Positions 11,729 through 22,800 of a DNA stretch of 64,000 nt are shown piece after piece. Numbering within the stretch: the stretch's first letter is position 1; each line of letters begins with the position of its first letter. The position numbers and the translations under genes were made by a program. The stretch is from Aspidiotus rigidus (Eukaryota > Arthropoda > Insecta > Hemiptera > Diaspididae), in assembly GCA_035079385.1 (NCBI GenBank), contig JAVHKY010000028.1, positions 3,348,001 to 3,412,000 on the forward strand, in the 5' to 3' direction. Below the pieces are notes generated by a model that had not been told where the DNA came from, ran no database searches, and worked only from the letters and a program-made list of their open reading frames with translations.

Positions 11729-12185
11729 GAGTACTGCGACCGAAAAGTTCGGCTTCGGCTTTTGACTAAACTTAAAACCTTAGAAATTCGGCTTTTGGCT
11801 TTTAAAAAACTTTAGCTGACTTTTGACTCAACTTTTGGTTGATCAATGTTATGAAGGAATTTGAATCTATATGACACGATCAGGTGAATTGGGGCTGTGT
11901 CATACTTGTGGAAGATACCTATTCTCCAGTTTGTGTTGATCTCCATTGGATGACCGCACTATAAGTTTCTACGCTGAACGGCTGAACAGCTGAACTGAAC
12001 CGGTATCAAATTTTCTTATCTTAGTTACTTTGTTTGAGTTTTATCGTGGTTCCAAAAGCTAAAAAATTTTGCGTATTTCGGCTTTTGGCTGAGGAAGGTT
12101 TTAATCAAGCTACCTTTCAGCTTTGCTCTTATCACTTGAAATTTGGCTGAATTTGGCTTTTGGTTTTCAGCTGGCTGCAATACTG
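11729..12185. mobile_element. TIR element, family A copy 1
   Basis: It begins gagtactgc and ends gctggctgcaatact, which are imperfect inverted termini. Its interior (gttatgaaggaatttg, then gaagatacctattctcc) is shared with the second copy at 15653-16069. Repeated cggcttttggctttt words lie near both ends. There is no coding potential. The superfamily is not clear because no target duplication is convincing. Confidence 0.6.
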
Positions 12186-12404
12186 TTTGTGAAACTATAG
12201 AATGATTTGAGGATGACGTCACATAGTGATTATGTTGTTCTTAAGGGACTATACATGTGTGTAGTGCTTTTGCCAAACATAATAACAATGATGTGGAGTG
12301 TGACGTCATATTGAATCATTTTGTTCATGGTACATAACATAGGTATGGACACAAACGTATTTCACTGTTTTTATTACAACAAATCACCGCATACAAAGAG
12401 CAAA

Positions 12405-12700
12405 ATTAATTTAAATTTGTGCTTTGTAGTAGTGCAATTACAGGGTAAAACTTAAGACAGTTCTGCCATTCAAAATAGAATCGACGTATCTGCAAATCAA
12501 CGATGAGCAAAAGAGGTATTTTTGGTGGAGTTGAAGAACCTCTTCTTTGCAGATCGTGGATATGTAGATACGTCCGTTCTACTTTGTACGGCAGAGTTGT
12601 TGTGTGAAAACTGGAACAAACACAATGACGCTTAGAAAAAAAATTATGGTAATGATGAGACTTGAAAATTTCTTGATATGACGGTAATACTTTCACAAAT
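12405..12700. repeat. Decayed inverted repeat
   Basis: About 58 bp arms at roughly 12455-12520 and 12535-12600 are imperfect reverse complements (gacgtatctgca against tagatacgtcc, caaaagaggt against acctcttctttg). It is probably an old foldback or MITE. No termini are certain. Confidence 0.45.
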
Positions 12701-15415
12701 TACCATGAGACTCTGCATACCTATTGCAGAGATGAAAATCGCAAGTCCATCCGCCATAGATTGGTGATGATTGTTCGGATAATTTTCTGCACAGGAAAAA
12801 TAGATGAACGTAAAAACCTCCAAATTGTACTGCGGTGATCAGTTTTCAAGACATGCGACAGCAGCACGCCATGCCATTATCTTTCCAATCAAAATAAATA
12901 TAGTGGGCTTTAGCTCAATTTAACCATCAAAGAGCTTTTCACAAAAGCAATACCGGGACAAACATCTTGGAAACTTTCCACATAAGTACCTCACGAGCGA
13001 TAAGACTTTAATTTCGGTCAATATTCCATTTATAGACATATTTTTGTAAATAACTAAATCGTATCACTTCGCAAATGACGCTCATTCAAGATTGTACAAC
13101 GATTGCTTCTCCTAAACTTTGTCTCTTTTTCTTCTGGTTTATTAGCACTCGCACACTGGTTGTAAGCGATCGTAAACTTGAATTACTTTCTTATGAGGAG
13201 AACTTATTAGTTGAGGCATCGACTCATTGTTCTCTTGATAGGCTGTCTATGACGACACTCCGAGGTCTTTAACCGTCCCATAAGATGCGCGTGGCGCAAA
13301 AAAAAAAAACAGTTTTCAAGTCCGCGCCTTCCTGAACGAGACTTCGGTAATTACCTTTTAGAAAGTTAGAACTCGAAATTTCATCCCGAATATTGTGTAC
13401 CAACGCTGCGGCTATACGTGTTTCAATTACAGTAACTTGGCGCGGTGTAAATTACTCGTGAAGCTCGAGCAGGCTGTTGCAAAGTTTTTCTCATCGTTCT
13501 CGACATATTACGCTATGGCTTCTTAAATACGCGAAGTGGAATGAATATTAAGCGAATCTAACTACATGACCGATAATGATGTTTGGAAAAAGTAGTATAT
13601 ATAGAGGGTTCTCGCTGGAAGACGACACTCAACTTTGCTCATAATTAGTCATCTTTCTTCTGCGGACGAGCACCGACATTAAAATCCCATCAATTTCGCT
13701 GGCATCGACATTTTGCCGTTGATTTCCTGCAGCAAGTTTTTCTTTCGTTTATATTTGCGCGCACGTACAACTATAGACTATGAGAGGATAGAAAGGCGGG
13801 AAAATGGAGGAAAAAAAAAGACAGCACTAATGTGTATAATGGCCGTCTTAACTGTCACAAAAGTCAAACATAATCAAGGGAGAAAAGTTATCTTTTGTTT
13901 CGTTTTCCTTGAGATGACAATTCTCGGCACCGACTACGACGACCGATAACGTTTCACATTCTTTCCTCCATTCTTTTAATTCTCTTTCAGCGTTCAGTAC
14001 ATCGGGGATGTATAAAGTTAATCCGCCTATTGACAGTTATCTGTTTACTCGAATAAGGCTCGTCAGTTTGACGGAATCAAGAAAAAACATGAGAATTTCC
14101 AGCAGAAAGCTGAAAATCTTAATTTCTACAGAAATATTCTTCGGAACTCCGGAATGAGTGTCAAGTCTAATGACTTCAACTAAATTAACAATTGGAATAC
14201 CTACGTATTTTTTCATTTCTTTTATTCTCCAAGTTATAAAATATTATTCAATAAAATTTCCTGCAGCATTTTATTAAATTTTAGTGCTCGGATTCACGAT
14301 TTGTTAACTAGAAAAATAGATGAGAATTTAGTTTCAAAATTGAAGGAAATTGTCTGCAATACAAAAATTAGGTAGGTATTCTATCGGTGTGTTTCGAACT
14401 TTCTTTATAGACATTGCGCTCTTGGATGGATTCGAATTCGGGCCGATATCAGCGCTAGTGTCGCGCACAACAAAAACGGAACAACCAGTAGGCAGCATGA
14501 GTAGCGGGTGGAAGCTTTTCTTAAATTGATCAAAATCAATATTTTCATGAGACAGAAATTTATAAGAAATTTTATGTTACAAAATTTTTGTTCTTTTAAT
14601 CTAAACTTTGTTCTCGACTTATTTTGAGACTACTCAATCAAATTAACATAAAATATTCAAATTTCGAATAAGGGGAATGATCTTGAGCCTGTCTTCAATT
14701 TTGTTGATTATAGCGCTCCGAGGAGGTGACGAGCCAAATATTTTAAACCGATCAGCGCTAGCATCGCCAATGTTTGAATCTCTCGCTTTTGTCCAACTTG
14801 CCTCTAACATCCAGTCATCTTGCTATTTGAGAGGAAAAAACAAAGTTATTTGGATTTTGATAATAGAAGCGCCATCCAAAAGTAAATATTACGTTGTACA
14901 AATAAATCAGATTATGGTAATTTCACAAGATCCACATTTGTTTACCCCAACGTAGCCTATAGCCCGCTTAAAACTGTCAAGCTTACCCTACACAACCAAT
15001 TCTGATTGTAAACAAAAAAATACTCTATAAGAAATACACAGGAACGTTTCGATCTTTCAGAGTTGAAAACAAAGATTAAATAAAGAACCTCAGATACATT
15101 TTCAAATACTTGAGAACTTCCTAAATCTAAATATAGGTAAGCAAGTAATTGCTAATTTATTTCCAAGTTTTCAATTTGAACGTATGTCGTTTTGTATAAT
15201 ATGAGAATCGATAATGTGACAGATCCAAAAACAATTGATCACATTCAGGGGTTCATGAAGTGTGTTCAGGCGTGGTTTGCGGTCTTCGCGTCTTGTTAAT
15301 AGGGAGTTAGCAATGAGTGTCGTCAAGATAATTTGGTCTATTGTATTCTTTGCTCTTCCTCCTAACTTACATTTGTATTGGAGATCTTTCAAAAGATAAT
15401 GAAAATTGCTCTCTA
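12701..15415. other. No gene recognised
   Basis: Short open frames only (13075-13272, 13713-13949, 14677-14955). None shows a known domain or clear exon structure. A TATA-box-like site at 13596 is listed separately. Confidence 0.35.
13596..13630 (+). promoter_or_regulatory. Possible TATA-type core promoter
   Basis: TATATATAG starts at 13596, and cactcaac lies about 30 bp downstream where an initiator would fall. The following 200 bp has no convincing coding exon, so this is only a weak suggestion. Confidence 0.2.
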
Positions 15416-15540
15416 CCGCCCCGGTAAACAATTTGAAGCACTCGGGAATTACTACCCCTGTTTTTCCCTTTTGAAGCCCAGTTGAAGCCCTGATACTGGG
15501 CTTCAACAGGGCTTCAACCAGGAAAAATGTTTACCGGGGC
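15416..15540. mobile_element. Short hairpin MITE
   Basis: Termini gccccggtaaaca and the inverted tgtttaccggggc enclose a central palindrome made of gttgaagccc and gggcttcaac repeats. It is about 125 bp and non-coding. Confidence 0.6.
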
Positions 15541-15652
15541 TGTACATCTGACGCTACTTTCAGACGTCATGTGAGCGTGAGTCGCCTTCTTATCAAGTAA
15601 CACTCATCTTTTTGAGACAATGCTTGCGCTAACTTCATTCAAATTACAAACT

Positions 15653-16069
15653 GAGTATTGCAGCGGAAATTTTAGCTTAAGCTTTTGCTTTAAACTTATA
15701 AGTTACAATCTTAAAAAATTTGGTTTCTGAGAAAATTTAGCTGACTTTTGGCTCATTTCAGCTGGTTAGTTTGATTGATTTTTATTTTTTACTCATCACT
15801 GTTATGAATAAATGTGAGTTCAAATAAAACGATCAGAGGAATTGGTGCTTCGTCATGCTTCTGGAAGATACCCATTCTCCAGTTTGTCTTCTATGCTGAA
15901 CGGTTGAACTGAACCAGAACCGATCTTTCTTATCCTTCTCAATTCTTTGACAAACCAAACTGGCCTAGATGTGGAGTAGTGGAACTTGAGATTTAAACAC
16001 TCGCAGTGCGTTTTCCTATTTTGCGGGAACTGACCTCGGCTTCTGGCTTTTAGCTGGCTGCAATACTCT
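15653..16069. mobile_element. TIR element, family A copy 2
   Basis: Starts gagtattgcagc and ends gctgcaatactc, a perfect 12 bp inverted terminus. The interior matches the copy at 11729-12185 (gatacccattctccagttt). This copy is slightly shorter. Both lie within 4 kb of each other in the same orientation. Confidence 0.65.
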
Positions 16070-16311
16070 GATTACAAACACATAGAACCAAGAATATTCT
16101 TTGTTCCGTGTTACAATTATTTTTACAATTCTAGTAATTTTATGTTTGTGAATTGTGTGGATGTAGAACCAATCTATTCTTCATCCCTTTGTTTATTGTA
16201 AATAATTATTCATGAAATAAAGTTCATTCATCCATTACAATTATTTTGGGCTGCAAAAATTCAAAAAAGGCAAAGCTGCAAAAATCAAAATTTCTTAGAA
16301 GTGTTATTATA

Positions 16312-16454
16312 CTCTGTCCACCATAAGAAAGGAAAGAAAGAAGTACAAAGTACATACCTCCAAAACGGAACGGTAAATTAAAATTACCTGGAACGTTCTG
16401 TCCTCGAGGTACGTACTTTGTACGACTTTCTATCTTTCCTTAACGTGAACAGAG
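16312..16454. mobile_element. 143 bp foldback MITE with TA duplication
   Basis: Termini CTCTGTCCACC and GTGAACAGAG with arms of about 70 bp. TA flanks both sides (16310-16311 and 16455-16456), as for Tc1/mariner-type MITEs. The aagtacaaagtac word is shared with the related copy at 26431-27443. Confidence 0.7.
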
Positions 16455-16634
16455 TATATAACTTTTGAAATCTGGTCATTGAAATTTTACATATAGATTT
16501 AGCCAATTTGGTTGGTATTTATGTGACTTAAGTCATCTCGCACTAATGTTCACTTCTGCACTTTTTCACTTCCCAATATCAATTTGCAATGAGTTCTTGA
16601 AATGAAAGTAGGTAGGTATGTAACTAAGCACTTC

Positions 16635-16814
16635 TGTCGGGTCTGATGTCGATGCCGAACTGAACTTTATTAACGAAAACGTACAGTAATACAAATTAAT
16701 TACATTTCTATGGTATGCATTAATAATGAAAATGTACACGATTATCTCGTGTATTGAAGTGAATCCAGAATTTGTTGAAAGAGAAGAATATCGAAAAGAT
16801 GTCGAGATTCAACA
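16635..16814 (-). repeat. 3' LTR of the BEL/Pao element
   Basis: 180 bp, matching 20613-20792 base for base as far as I can check. Because pol reads on the minus strand, this left copy is the 3' LTR. It is short for a BEL/Pao LTR. Confidence 0.9.
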
Positions 16815-16824
16815 TCCTCCCGCC
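16815..16824 (-). other. Polypurine tract
   Basis: On the minus strand GGCGGGAGGA directly precedes the 3' LTR, where plus-strand synthesis is primed in LTR elements. Confidence 0.7.
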
Positions 16825-17327
16825 AGCAATATGCAATATTTGATCTATGCGCGACTATGAGAATTTAGTCAAGGCAGGAATTTTCTTCCAACCAACACCT
16901 ACTTTTAGTGCTTACCGCTTATCTTTATTCTATTTGATAAAGCCGGACAGTTTTTGTCCACCTGCCTGTAAATCCTTTCTTAAGGATCAAATTTTCAAAT
17001 GATTTGTTATAATTCGTTTACTGGTACCAGATTTCTCTGCGGTGCACTCAACAAAGGGAGAAAATGAATGAAATGCACTTAATACAATTATTTTCATCAC
17101 AATCAATTTTTTGAATAAATGATTAAAAATAATCTTCACTATAATTTCGTATACTCAAATCTCTTTATAAAGATCAACGATTCCATTTATTGGTTGGATT
17201 TGCACATCTCTGTAAATTAATAAATTTCTATAAATATTTTCTACTTTATGGATTGCATTAGATTTATATTTCGGAAGTTTGTATTCGTAGTTATACGGTT
17301 GGGTAGTAGAGGCGCATATACATTATA

Positions 17328-19874
17328 TTAACTCTCATCACTATCAGTAGGTAGGTAAACTAATTTGGTCACTGGTCTCTTGAATTCATTCATAGGCATA
17401 ATTTCTAAGGTTCTGCCGTTACGATTTTCATAACTGCCACTTCGCATACGAACAGTTACTACTCTCACTAACCCGTCTGAGCCGGGATGAATATTAGTTA
17501 TAAGTCCCAGTGGCCAATGTGCTGGCGGAGAGTTATCGTTTTTCACTAGAACCACGTCTCCCTTCTTGATTCCTTCCTTTTGAACTCGCCATTTAGAACG
17601 TTGCTGGAGAGTGTTCAAGTAAGTGTTACTCCATCTCTTCCAAAATTCTTGAGATTTTTGGTGAACGAGTTCCCAATATTTCAAGCGGTTAACAGGTACT
17701 TGTGTAAGGTCCGGATTAGGAAGTGAAGTTGTTGGACCTCCGATCAGAAAGTGACCTGGGGTTAGTGCACTTGGTTCGTTAGGATCACTTGATTCGAGGA
17801 TGAGAGGACGTGAATTTAATATAGCCTCTATTTGAGTTAAAAATGTAGAGTATTGCTCATATGTAAAAAGCGTATCACCAATCACGGCTTTCAAAGGACT
17901 CTTGACTGACTTCACGCCTGCTTCCCACAGGCCTCCAAAATGAGGTGAAAATGGAGGTAGTAGTTTCCAGTTACAGCCTTTTTCTAGTAGATGTCGAGAG
18001 ACGACATCTCCATTTTCAGTGAAGAAATCTATCAACTGCTTCATCTTCGACTTGGCTCCTATAAACGTGGTACCCTGATCTGAATGTAATTCATTAGGGA
18101 TGCCTCGTCTACTCACGAAACGATCCAACGCTGCAATAAAATCGTCTGAGCTCAAGCTTGAGACTAATTCTAAGTGAATTGCTCGTGTAGTGAAGCACAC
18201 AAAAATCGCAACGTAGGCTGAAACTTGAACTAATGGACGACCTCGCTTTTGTTTACTTTCACGTAGTCGCACTGGACCCAAGTAGTCAACTCCAGAAATT
18301 TGAAATGCTCGACCAGGTATCACTCTCGATCGTGGCAGAACAGCCATCATTTGAGTAACGGTATCAGCTTTAGTTCGGATGCATTTGTGACATCTATAAA
18401 TACAAGATCGGATCGCTATATTCTGTTTTAGAATCCAGTATTTTCTTCGTAAGACTGAACGTAGAAGTTGAGGTCCAGCATGAAAGTGTCTCAAATGCTC
18501 GTAACGAATTAACATTTTTGTGAATTTATGATTAAAAGGTAGAACGACAGGGAAACGTTGTTCCCAAGACAAATCAGAATTTTGAAGTCTACCTCCAACT
18601 CTAATGATACCTTGAGCGTCTAAAAAAGGGGTTAACGAGAGCAGTGAGCTTTTATTATCAATGGGCAGTTTTTGTCGTAAAGCCTTTAATTCACTGGAAA
18701 AGGATTCTCTTTGAACCATTGATACAAGAGCATTGAATGCCCAGTCGAGTTCGTATAGTTGCAATGGACCAGTCAGATGAGGTCCATACCAATGTAGATT
18801 CCAAATAAATCGCATTCTCCAAGCAGTGATGCGTAATAATTTCGTGTAATCGGAAAATTCATCGAAGATCGCAAATGTGGGTACGGTGATACAAGCCACA
18901 ACTTTTCGTGACCGACGAATATCAGATGAGTTGTTGGTATTGCTAGGCTTGAAATTCACTTCGTTGAAGAAAGGAGTTGGTGTAGATAACCATTGCGGTC
19001 CTTTCCACCACGTCTTACAATCTTTGAAAGAGTTCGGATTTAGACCTCTGGAAAGTGCGTCTGCTGGGTTTTGATCAGATTGGACGTAGTCCCATAGACA
19101 GTCCTTTGTAAGGTCGTGTACCTTTTGTACTCGATTGGCTACAAATATTTCCCATCTACTTGCATGAGCCGCAAGCCAACATAAAGTAATTTTGTCACAC
19201 CATAATCTGATCTGGTCAATTCGAACACACTCCGTGTAAGCCATCTTGACTTTGTCGACCAGTTCAGCCAGTAAGAGAGCTCCACATAGCTCGAGCCTTG
19301 GAAGAGTTTGTTTTTTCAACGGAGCTACTCTTCCTTTAGAACATAGAAGTCTTACTAGAGTTCCATTTTTTGAGAAAGAACGAATGTAAAGAACTGCACC
19401 ATAACCCTTCATGGAACTGTCACAAAAACCATGTAGTTCAATCCGTGAAGTTTCAGGCACCGCAAATAAGTGACGAGGAATAGAAATCAGTTTGAGCTCA
19501 TGTAGTTGAGACGAAAATGTTGACCATCTCTTCTGTACATGCTCAGGCACAGTTTCATCCCAATCAAGACTTTTCTGGTTCTCATCCTTTATGCTCCATA
19601 CGGCTTGCATGATTAACTTTGCTAGCATTGAGACTGGTCCGAGGAAGCCGAATGGGTCAAAAATTCGTGCAATGGCAGACAAAATTTCCCGTTTAGAGAA
19701 AGAAACTATCTCTCTCTCTTGAATGAGAAATTTGAAATTGTCTTCGGCAGGAAACCAGAATACTCCTAAAGTTTTGAGCACAAACTCGTCTCCAGAATAT
19801 AAGACGTAGGATTTCTCGCGAGAATCTTCTGGAATTCCTTCCAATAATTGAATTGTTCGCAGTTGGAGCACCAC
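17328..19874 (-). CDS. BEL/Pao pol: RT end, RNase H, integrase
   Basis: Open frame of 848 codons whose printed start is not a natural start: it is the downstream part of pol in a shifted frame. Residues about 10-140 are the RT thumb and connection (IARIFDPFGFLGPVS at about 68-82). RNase H follows, with D152 in GFCDSS, E195 in LPRLELCGA, D227 in LWCDK and D272 in NPADALSRG. The integrase zinc site is H460/H465 with C495/C498. The integrase core has D530 (GVDYLGP), D599 (HSDQGT) and E651 (GGLWEAGVKS). The C-terminus (about 730-848) is the BEL-type DUF5641-like domain with YWELVHQ and GDVVLVKNDN. All catalytic residues looked for are present and there is no internal stop. It acts in reverse transcription and integration of the element. 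It is cut off from its RT start by a frameshift at about 19850. Confidence 0.92.
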   Translation of the reverse strand: MVLQLRTIQLLEGIPEDSREKSYVLYSGDEFVLKTLGVFWFPAEDNFKFLIQEREIVSFSKREILSAIARIFDPFGFLGPVSMLAKLIMQAVWSIKDENQKSLDWDETVPEHVQKRWSTFSSQLHELKLISIPRHLFAVPETSRIELHGFCDSSMKGYGAVLYIRSFSKNGTLVRLLCSKGRVAPLKKQTLPRLELCGALLLAELVDKVKMAYTECVRIDQIRLWCDKITLCWLAAHASRWEIFVANRVQKVHDLTKDCLWDYVQSDQNPADALSRGLNPNSFKDCKTWWKGPQWLSTPTPFFNEVNFKPSNTNNSSDIRRSRKVVACITVPTFAIFDEFSDYTKLLRITAWRMRFIWNLHWYGPHLTGPLQLYELDWAFNALVSMVQRESFSSELKALRQKLPIDNKSSLLSLTPFLDAQGIIRVGGRLQNSDLSWEQRFPVVLPFNHKFTKMLIRYEHLRHFHAGPQLLRSVLRRKYWILKQNIAIRSCIYRCHKCIRTKADTVTQMMAVLPRSRVIPGRAFQISGVDYLGPVRLRESKQKRGRPLVQVSAYVAIFVCFTTRAIHLELVSSLSSDDFIAALDRFVSRRGIPNELHSDQGTTFIGAKSKMKQLIDFFTENGDVVSRHLLEKGCNWKLLPPFSPHFGGLWEAGVKSVKSPLKAVIGDTLFTYEQYSTFLTQIEAILNSRPLILESSDPNEPSALTPGHFLIGGPTTSLPNPDLTQVPVNRLKYWELVHQKSQEFWKRWSNTYLNTLQQRSKWRVQKEGIKKGDVVLVKNDNSPPAHWPLGLITNIHPGSDGLVRVVTVRMRSGSYENRNGRTLEIMPMNEFKRPVTKLVYLPTDSDES

Positions 19875-20611
19875 TTTGTTAAGGAAAGTCCAGCAGTTGC
19901 TAGAAGCTGAGTTAGCTGCTTACGAATTTCAACAGCGTCTTGAACTGAGTTTGCTCCTGTTAGAACGTCATCAACATAAAAATCCTTTAATAAGACGTTC
20001 TTTGCAGCTGGAAATTTATGTCCATCGTCTTCGGCTAATTTTTTGAGACATCTTGTCGCAAGATAAGGTGCAGAAGCGACACCAAAAGTTACTGTAGTTA
20101 ATTCGTACGTTTTAATCTCGTCATCCGGAGAATCTCGCCAAAAAATTCTTTGAAAGGGAGTGTCTCTGCCATCAACCTCAAACATGCGATACATCTTTGT
20201 TATATCCCCTGCAAAAACATAAGCATATAAGCGCGAGCGTAAGAGGATATCCATAGAGCTGGATTGGACAACTGGTCCAACCATTAAGCATTGATTGAGA
20301 GACAACCCTGAAGTGGTTGGCATACTGGCATCGAAGACTACTCTCAACTTTGTACTCGTAGACGTCTCCTTGATGACGGCATGATGAGGAATGTAGTAAC
20401 TAGGTCCTTTGTAGTTTGGATCCGTCTCTTTAATATGGCCCAACTTGAAATAATCTCGGATGCAGTTAGAGTATTGAGATCGCAAATTTTCGTCCTTTTG
20501 TAATCTCCTTTCAAGAAAATGAAATCTGCGTAAGGCTTGACTTCGAGAATCGCCTAGTTGATCTGCAGGTACTTTGAAAGGTAAACGAACTACAAATCTC
20601 TCGTTAAACTT
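19766..20611 (-). pseudogene. BEL/Pao pol: reverse transcriptase, truncated and frameshifted
   Basis: The recognisable RT reads from about 20611 down. The frame is open across the region upstream of 20485 and begins with pol-type residues (ERFVVRLPFK) right against the LTR border, with no natural start codon. Counted from 20485, RT motifs are LRVVFDAS (47-54), AGDITKMYR with D94, VTFGVASAPYLA (132-143) and YVDD at 170-173. The RT active-site residues are therefore intact. The frame is lost just after residue 211, where aattg is tandemly duplicated (19846-19855). The same protein then continues in the frame of the 17328-19874 entry. Everything N-terminal to this RT segment is absent. Confidence 0.9.
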
Positions 20612-20612
20612 A

Positions 20613-20792
20613 TGTCGGGTCTGATGTCGATGCCGAACTGAACTTTATTAACGAAAACGTACAGTAATACAAATTAATTACATTTCTATGGTATGCATTA
20701 ATAATGAAAATGTACACGATTATCTCGTGTATTGAAGTGAATCCAGAATTTGTTGAAAGAGAAGAATATCGAAAAGATGTCGAGATTCAACA
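20613..20792 (-). repeat. 5' LTR of the BEL/Pao element
   Basis: 180 bp copy on the right side, upstream of pol on the minus strand. The base next to it (20612) is already followed by pol codons, with no primer-binding site between. Confidence 0.9.
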
Positions 20793-21769
20793 CTTCCCTC
20801 ATGAAGATGAACAAATTTTTTAGCGAGGAATCCGCTATCTGTTTTGCTGGAATATCCTCAGAAAACGTCTTAGCTTAGGAACTTGAAGAAATGTGGTCCG
20901 GTCTACGGAAACCCGGCTTAGCTAAAGGTGGGCAGACCGGGTCACAAATTATGAGTTTCAATCATCTCTAGATGGGACGGAGGTTCTTAAGCTACGAATT
21001 ACTAAAAAGAAGGAAGTTGAAAAAATAAAGACATTTCGCCCAAAAGGGCGTCCGTCCCATGAGAAACACATTGAGTGGAGGCTCTTCTGACAAGAAGGTC
21101 CTCAACTCTTGAGCTCTGGATCTCTGTAGGGATAGAAAAATTTCAAACTGTTACCTATGAAGTAGGGCGGTAGGCCATCTCTAGGCTAAACAGGAGCCAG
21201 ACTCAGAGAAGCATTTTAGGGAAAAATTCTTAATGATTTTAAGCCATGTGGGCCACACCTTCAGAAAACATCTGCGTCCAACCTTTGTGATCTCACCTTC
21301 AAGTTAGGCTGTAACTATGGAGTCTCAGGCGAAACATACGTTAAGCCCAGGGGAGCAATTTTGGCTAAGATTCCTAACGTTCACATTAATTCCAAGGTAG
21401 GAGGGTTACATCCTCGGACAACGTCAACATTTAACGTTTGTGTCGTCACCAATACCCTTCACCTAATTAAGAGATTTGAGAAAAATTCTGAGTTGTGGTT
21501 TTTTGCAGAGGGGGAGGGACTTGAAAAAATTTGGAGCACTCAAACTCTGTGATTTGACCCCAGAACAAGGTTGAATTCCGAACTTCAAGTTAAGCTATAA
21601 CTACGTAGTCTGAAGGTAAATTTCTAGGTTAGGACCAACATAAGTTAGGCCCTGAGGAGGATGAAGAATAGTTGATCAGCGCTGGTACGAGCCATGATAA
21701 CGTATTAATAGAGAAAAATAGGTACAGGCATGTAAAGAGAACGCGTCTCGTTTCGAATGAGCTGGTCAT
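20793..21769. other. No gene recognised
   Basis: Non-coding-looking sequence to the right of the BEL element. One 63-codon open frame at 21361 has no recognisable domain. Confidence 0.4.
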
Positions 21770-22800
21770 TCATCGACGGGCGTAAATAAACAACAGATAC
21801 AAGTTACCAAGAACAAACAAGAACCGGAGACACCAACATGAGTAGACGAAGGCAGTAAAAGAAGCTATAAGCACACGAGACATGCCATTCAGTAACTGCG
21901 TAGGGCCCCACTGGAGTGCGTTATTGGTTTTTACCTCTTCCAGTCGGTTCAAGGGACTTCCTTTAGGGTTGCAGTGCAGGATAGCGAATTTCAAATTCTG
22001 CATACTGTGGTTGCTCTGCACGCAGTGGGCGGAGACCACTGAACTGGACTCCTTTCTTTAAATGTACGACCGCTTTAGCCAATGCAGAATTTACCACAAG
22101 TACAGGTAATTTTGTAAACATCGCATCTATCGAGGAGAGTTGTTGGATCCTTCAAAAGAGATATGTGTGAGAGGGTGAAAAGAGAATAAAAGGAAGCCTG
22201 GTAATCGTATTTTTTCAAATATCGGGCTATCCTGTAAGATGCTGGTCCAAGAAACGGTAGGTACTGTTTTCTTCACGTGCCTGGACCAATTTTTCTCTAT
22301 TAACTCAGAGAAAAATTTTAGGATAGAACTCTCAAAGTTAAGACTCTCTTTCTTATAATTAACCAGGTTCAAGTTTGGTCAATTTGATTGTCGAGAAAAA
22401 ATCCATGTTGAAGAAGCGCGTGGCATCATTGGTCCATTCAAAGGGTTGGAAGAAGGTAGGAGGGGGACTGCAGAAATTACGAGCGTAAGAGTACGACACC
22501 ACTAGAACCGAACATAATACGAAGAACAGAAACAGGAGAGTGTGACGCCACTAGGAGATGAACTTTGGTTTAAATCCTTGTGTAGAGTGGAGCGTGACGT
22601 CAAGAAAAGTTACAATAGTGTTATACGAACGAAGTGGATCTTTAAGACTCTGAAAAATTTCAGTAACTTAGAAAGAAATGAGAAGTAATCCATGACAGCT
22701 AGTTGATGGAGAACAGTGGAGATTGCGGGTTCCCTGATGCCATTGCAGAAGGTGCAAGATGCAACAGAAAATTTGAAATTCAAGTACATCATATCTTTAT
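21770..22800 (-). pseudogene. Penelope-like element remnant (PLE a)
   Basis: Read on the minus strand, 22105-22040 gives CDVYKITCTCGKFCIG, the start of a PLE GIY-YIG endonuclease domain (usual form GVYKI.C.CGK.YIGQTGR). The next segment, VSAHCVQSNHSMQNLKFA, then GSPLNRLEEV, matches the rest of that domain. Frames change between these pieces. Farther upstream, 22610-22800 gives a stretch that could be a worn RT motif B to C region, but this part is weak. PLEs move by reverse transcription and use the GIY-YIG nuclease to open target DNA. This copy is dead. Confidence 0.65.

Larger units (their letters stand above)
16635..20792 (-). mobile_element. BEL/Pao LTR retrotransposon, internally deleted
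   Basis: Two 180 bp direct repeats bound the element and appear identical by eye. They start TG and end CA on both strands. The 4 bp cttc immediately precedes the left repeat (16631-16634) and follows the right one (20793-20796), consistent with a target duplication. Inside, on the minus strand, lie RT, RNase H and integrase of BEL/Pao type, then about 500 bp of non-coding 3' sequence and a purine tract. Gag, protease and a primer-binding site are missing: the 5' LTR joins pol codons directly. The internal length of about 3.8 kb is short for the family. LTR identity implies a recent insertion, yet the element cannot be autonomous. Confidence 0.9.

Noticed and set aside
18877..19074. Plus-strand frame inside the BEL pol region
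   Set aside because: Antisense shadow of the integrase/RNase H coding sequence.
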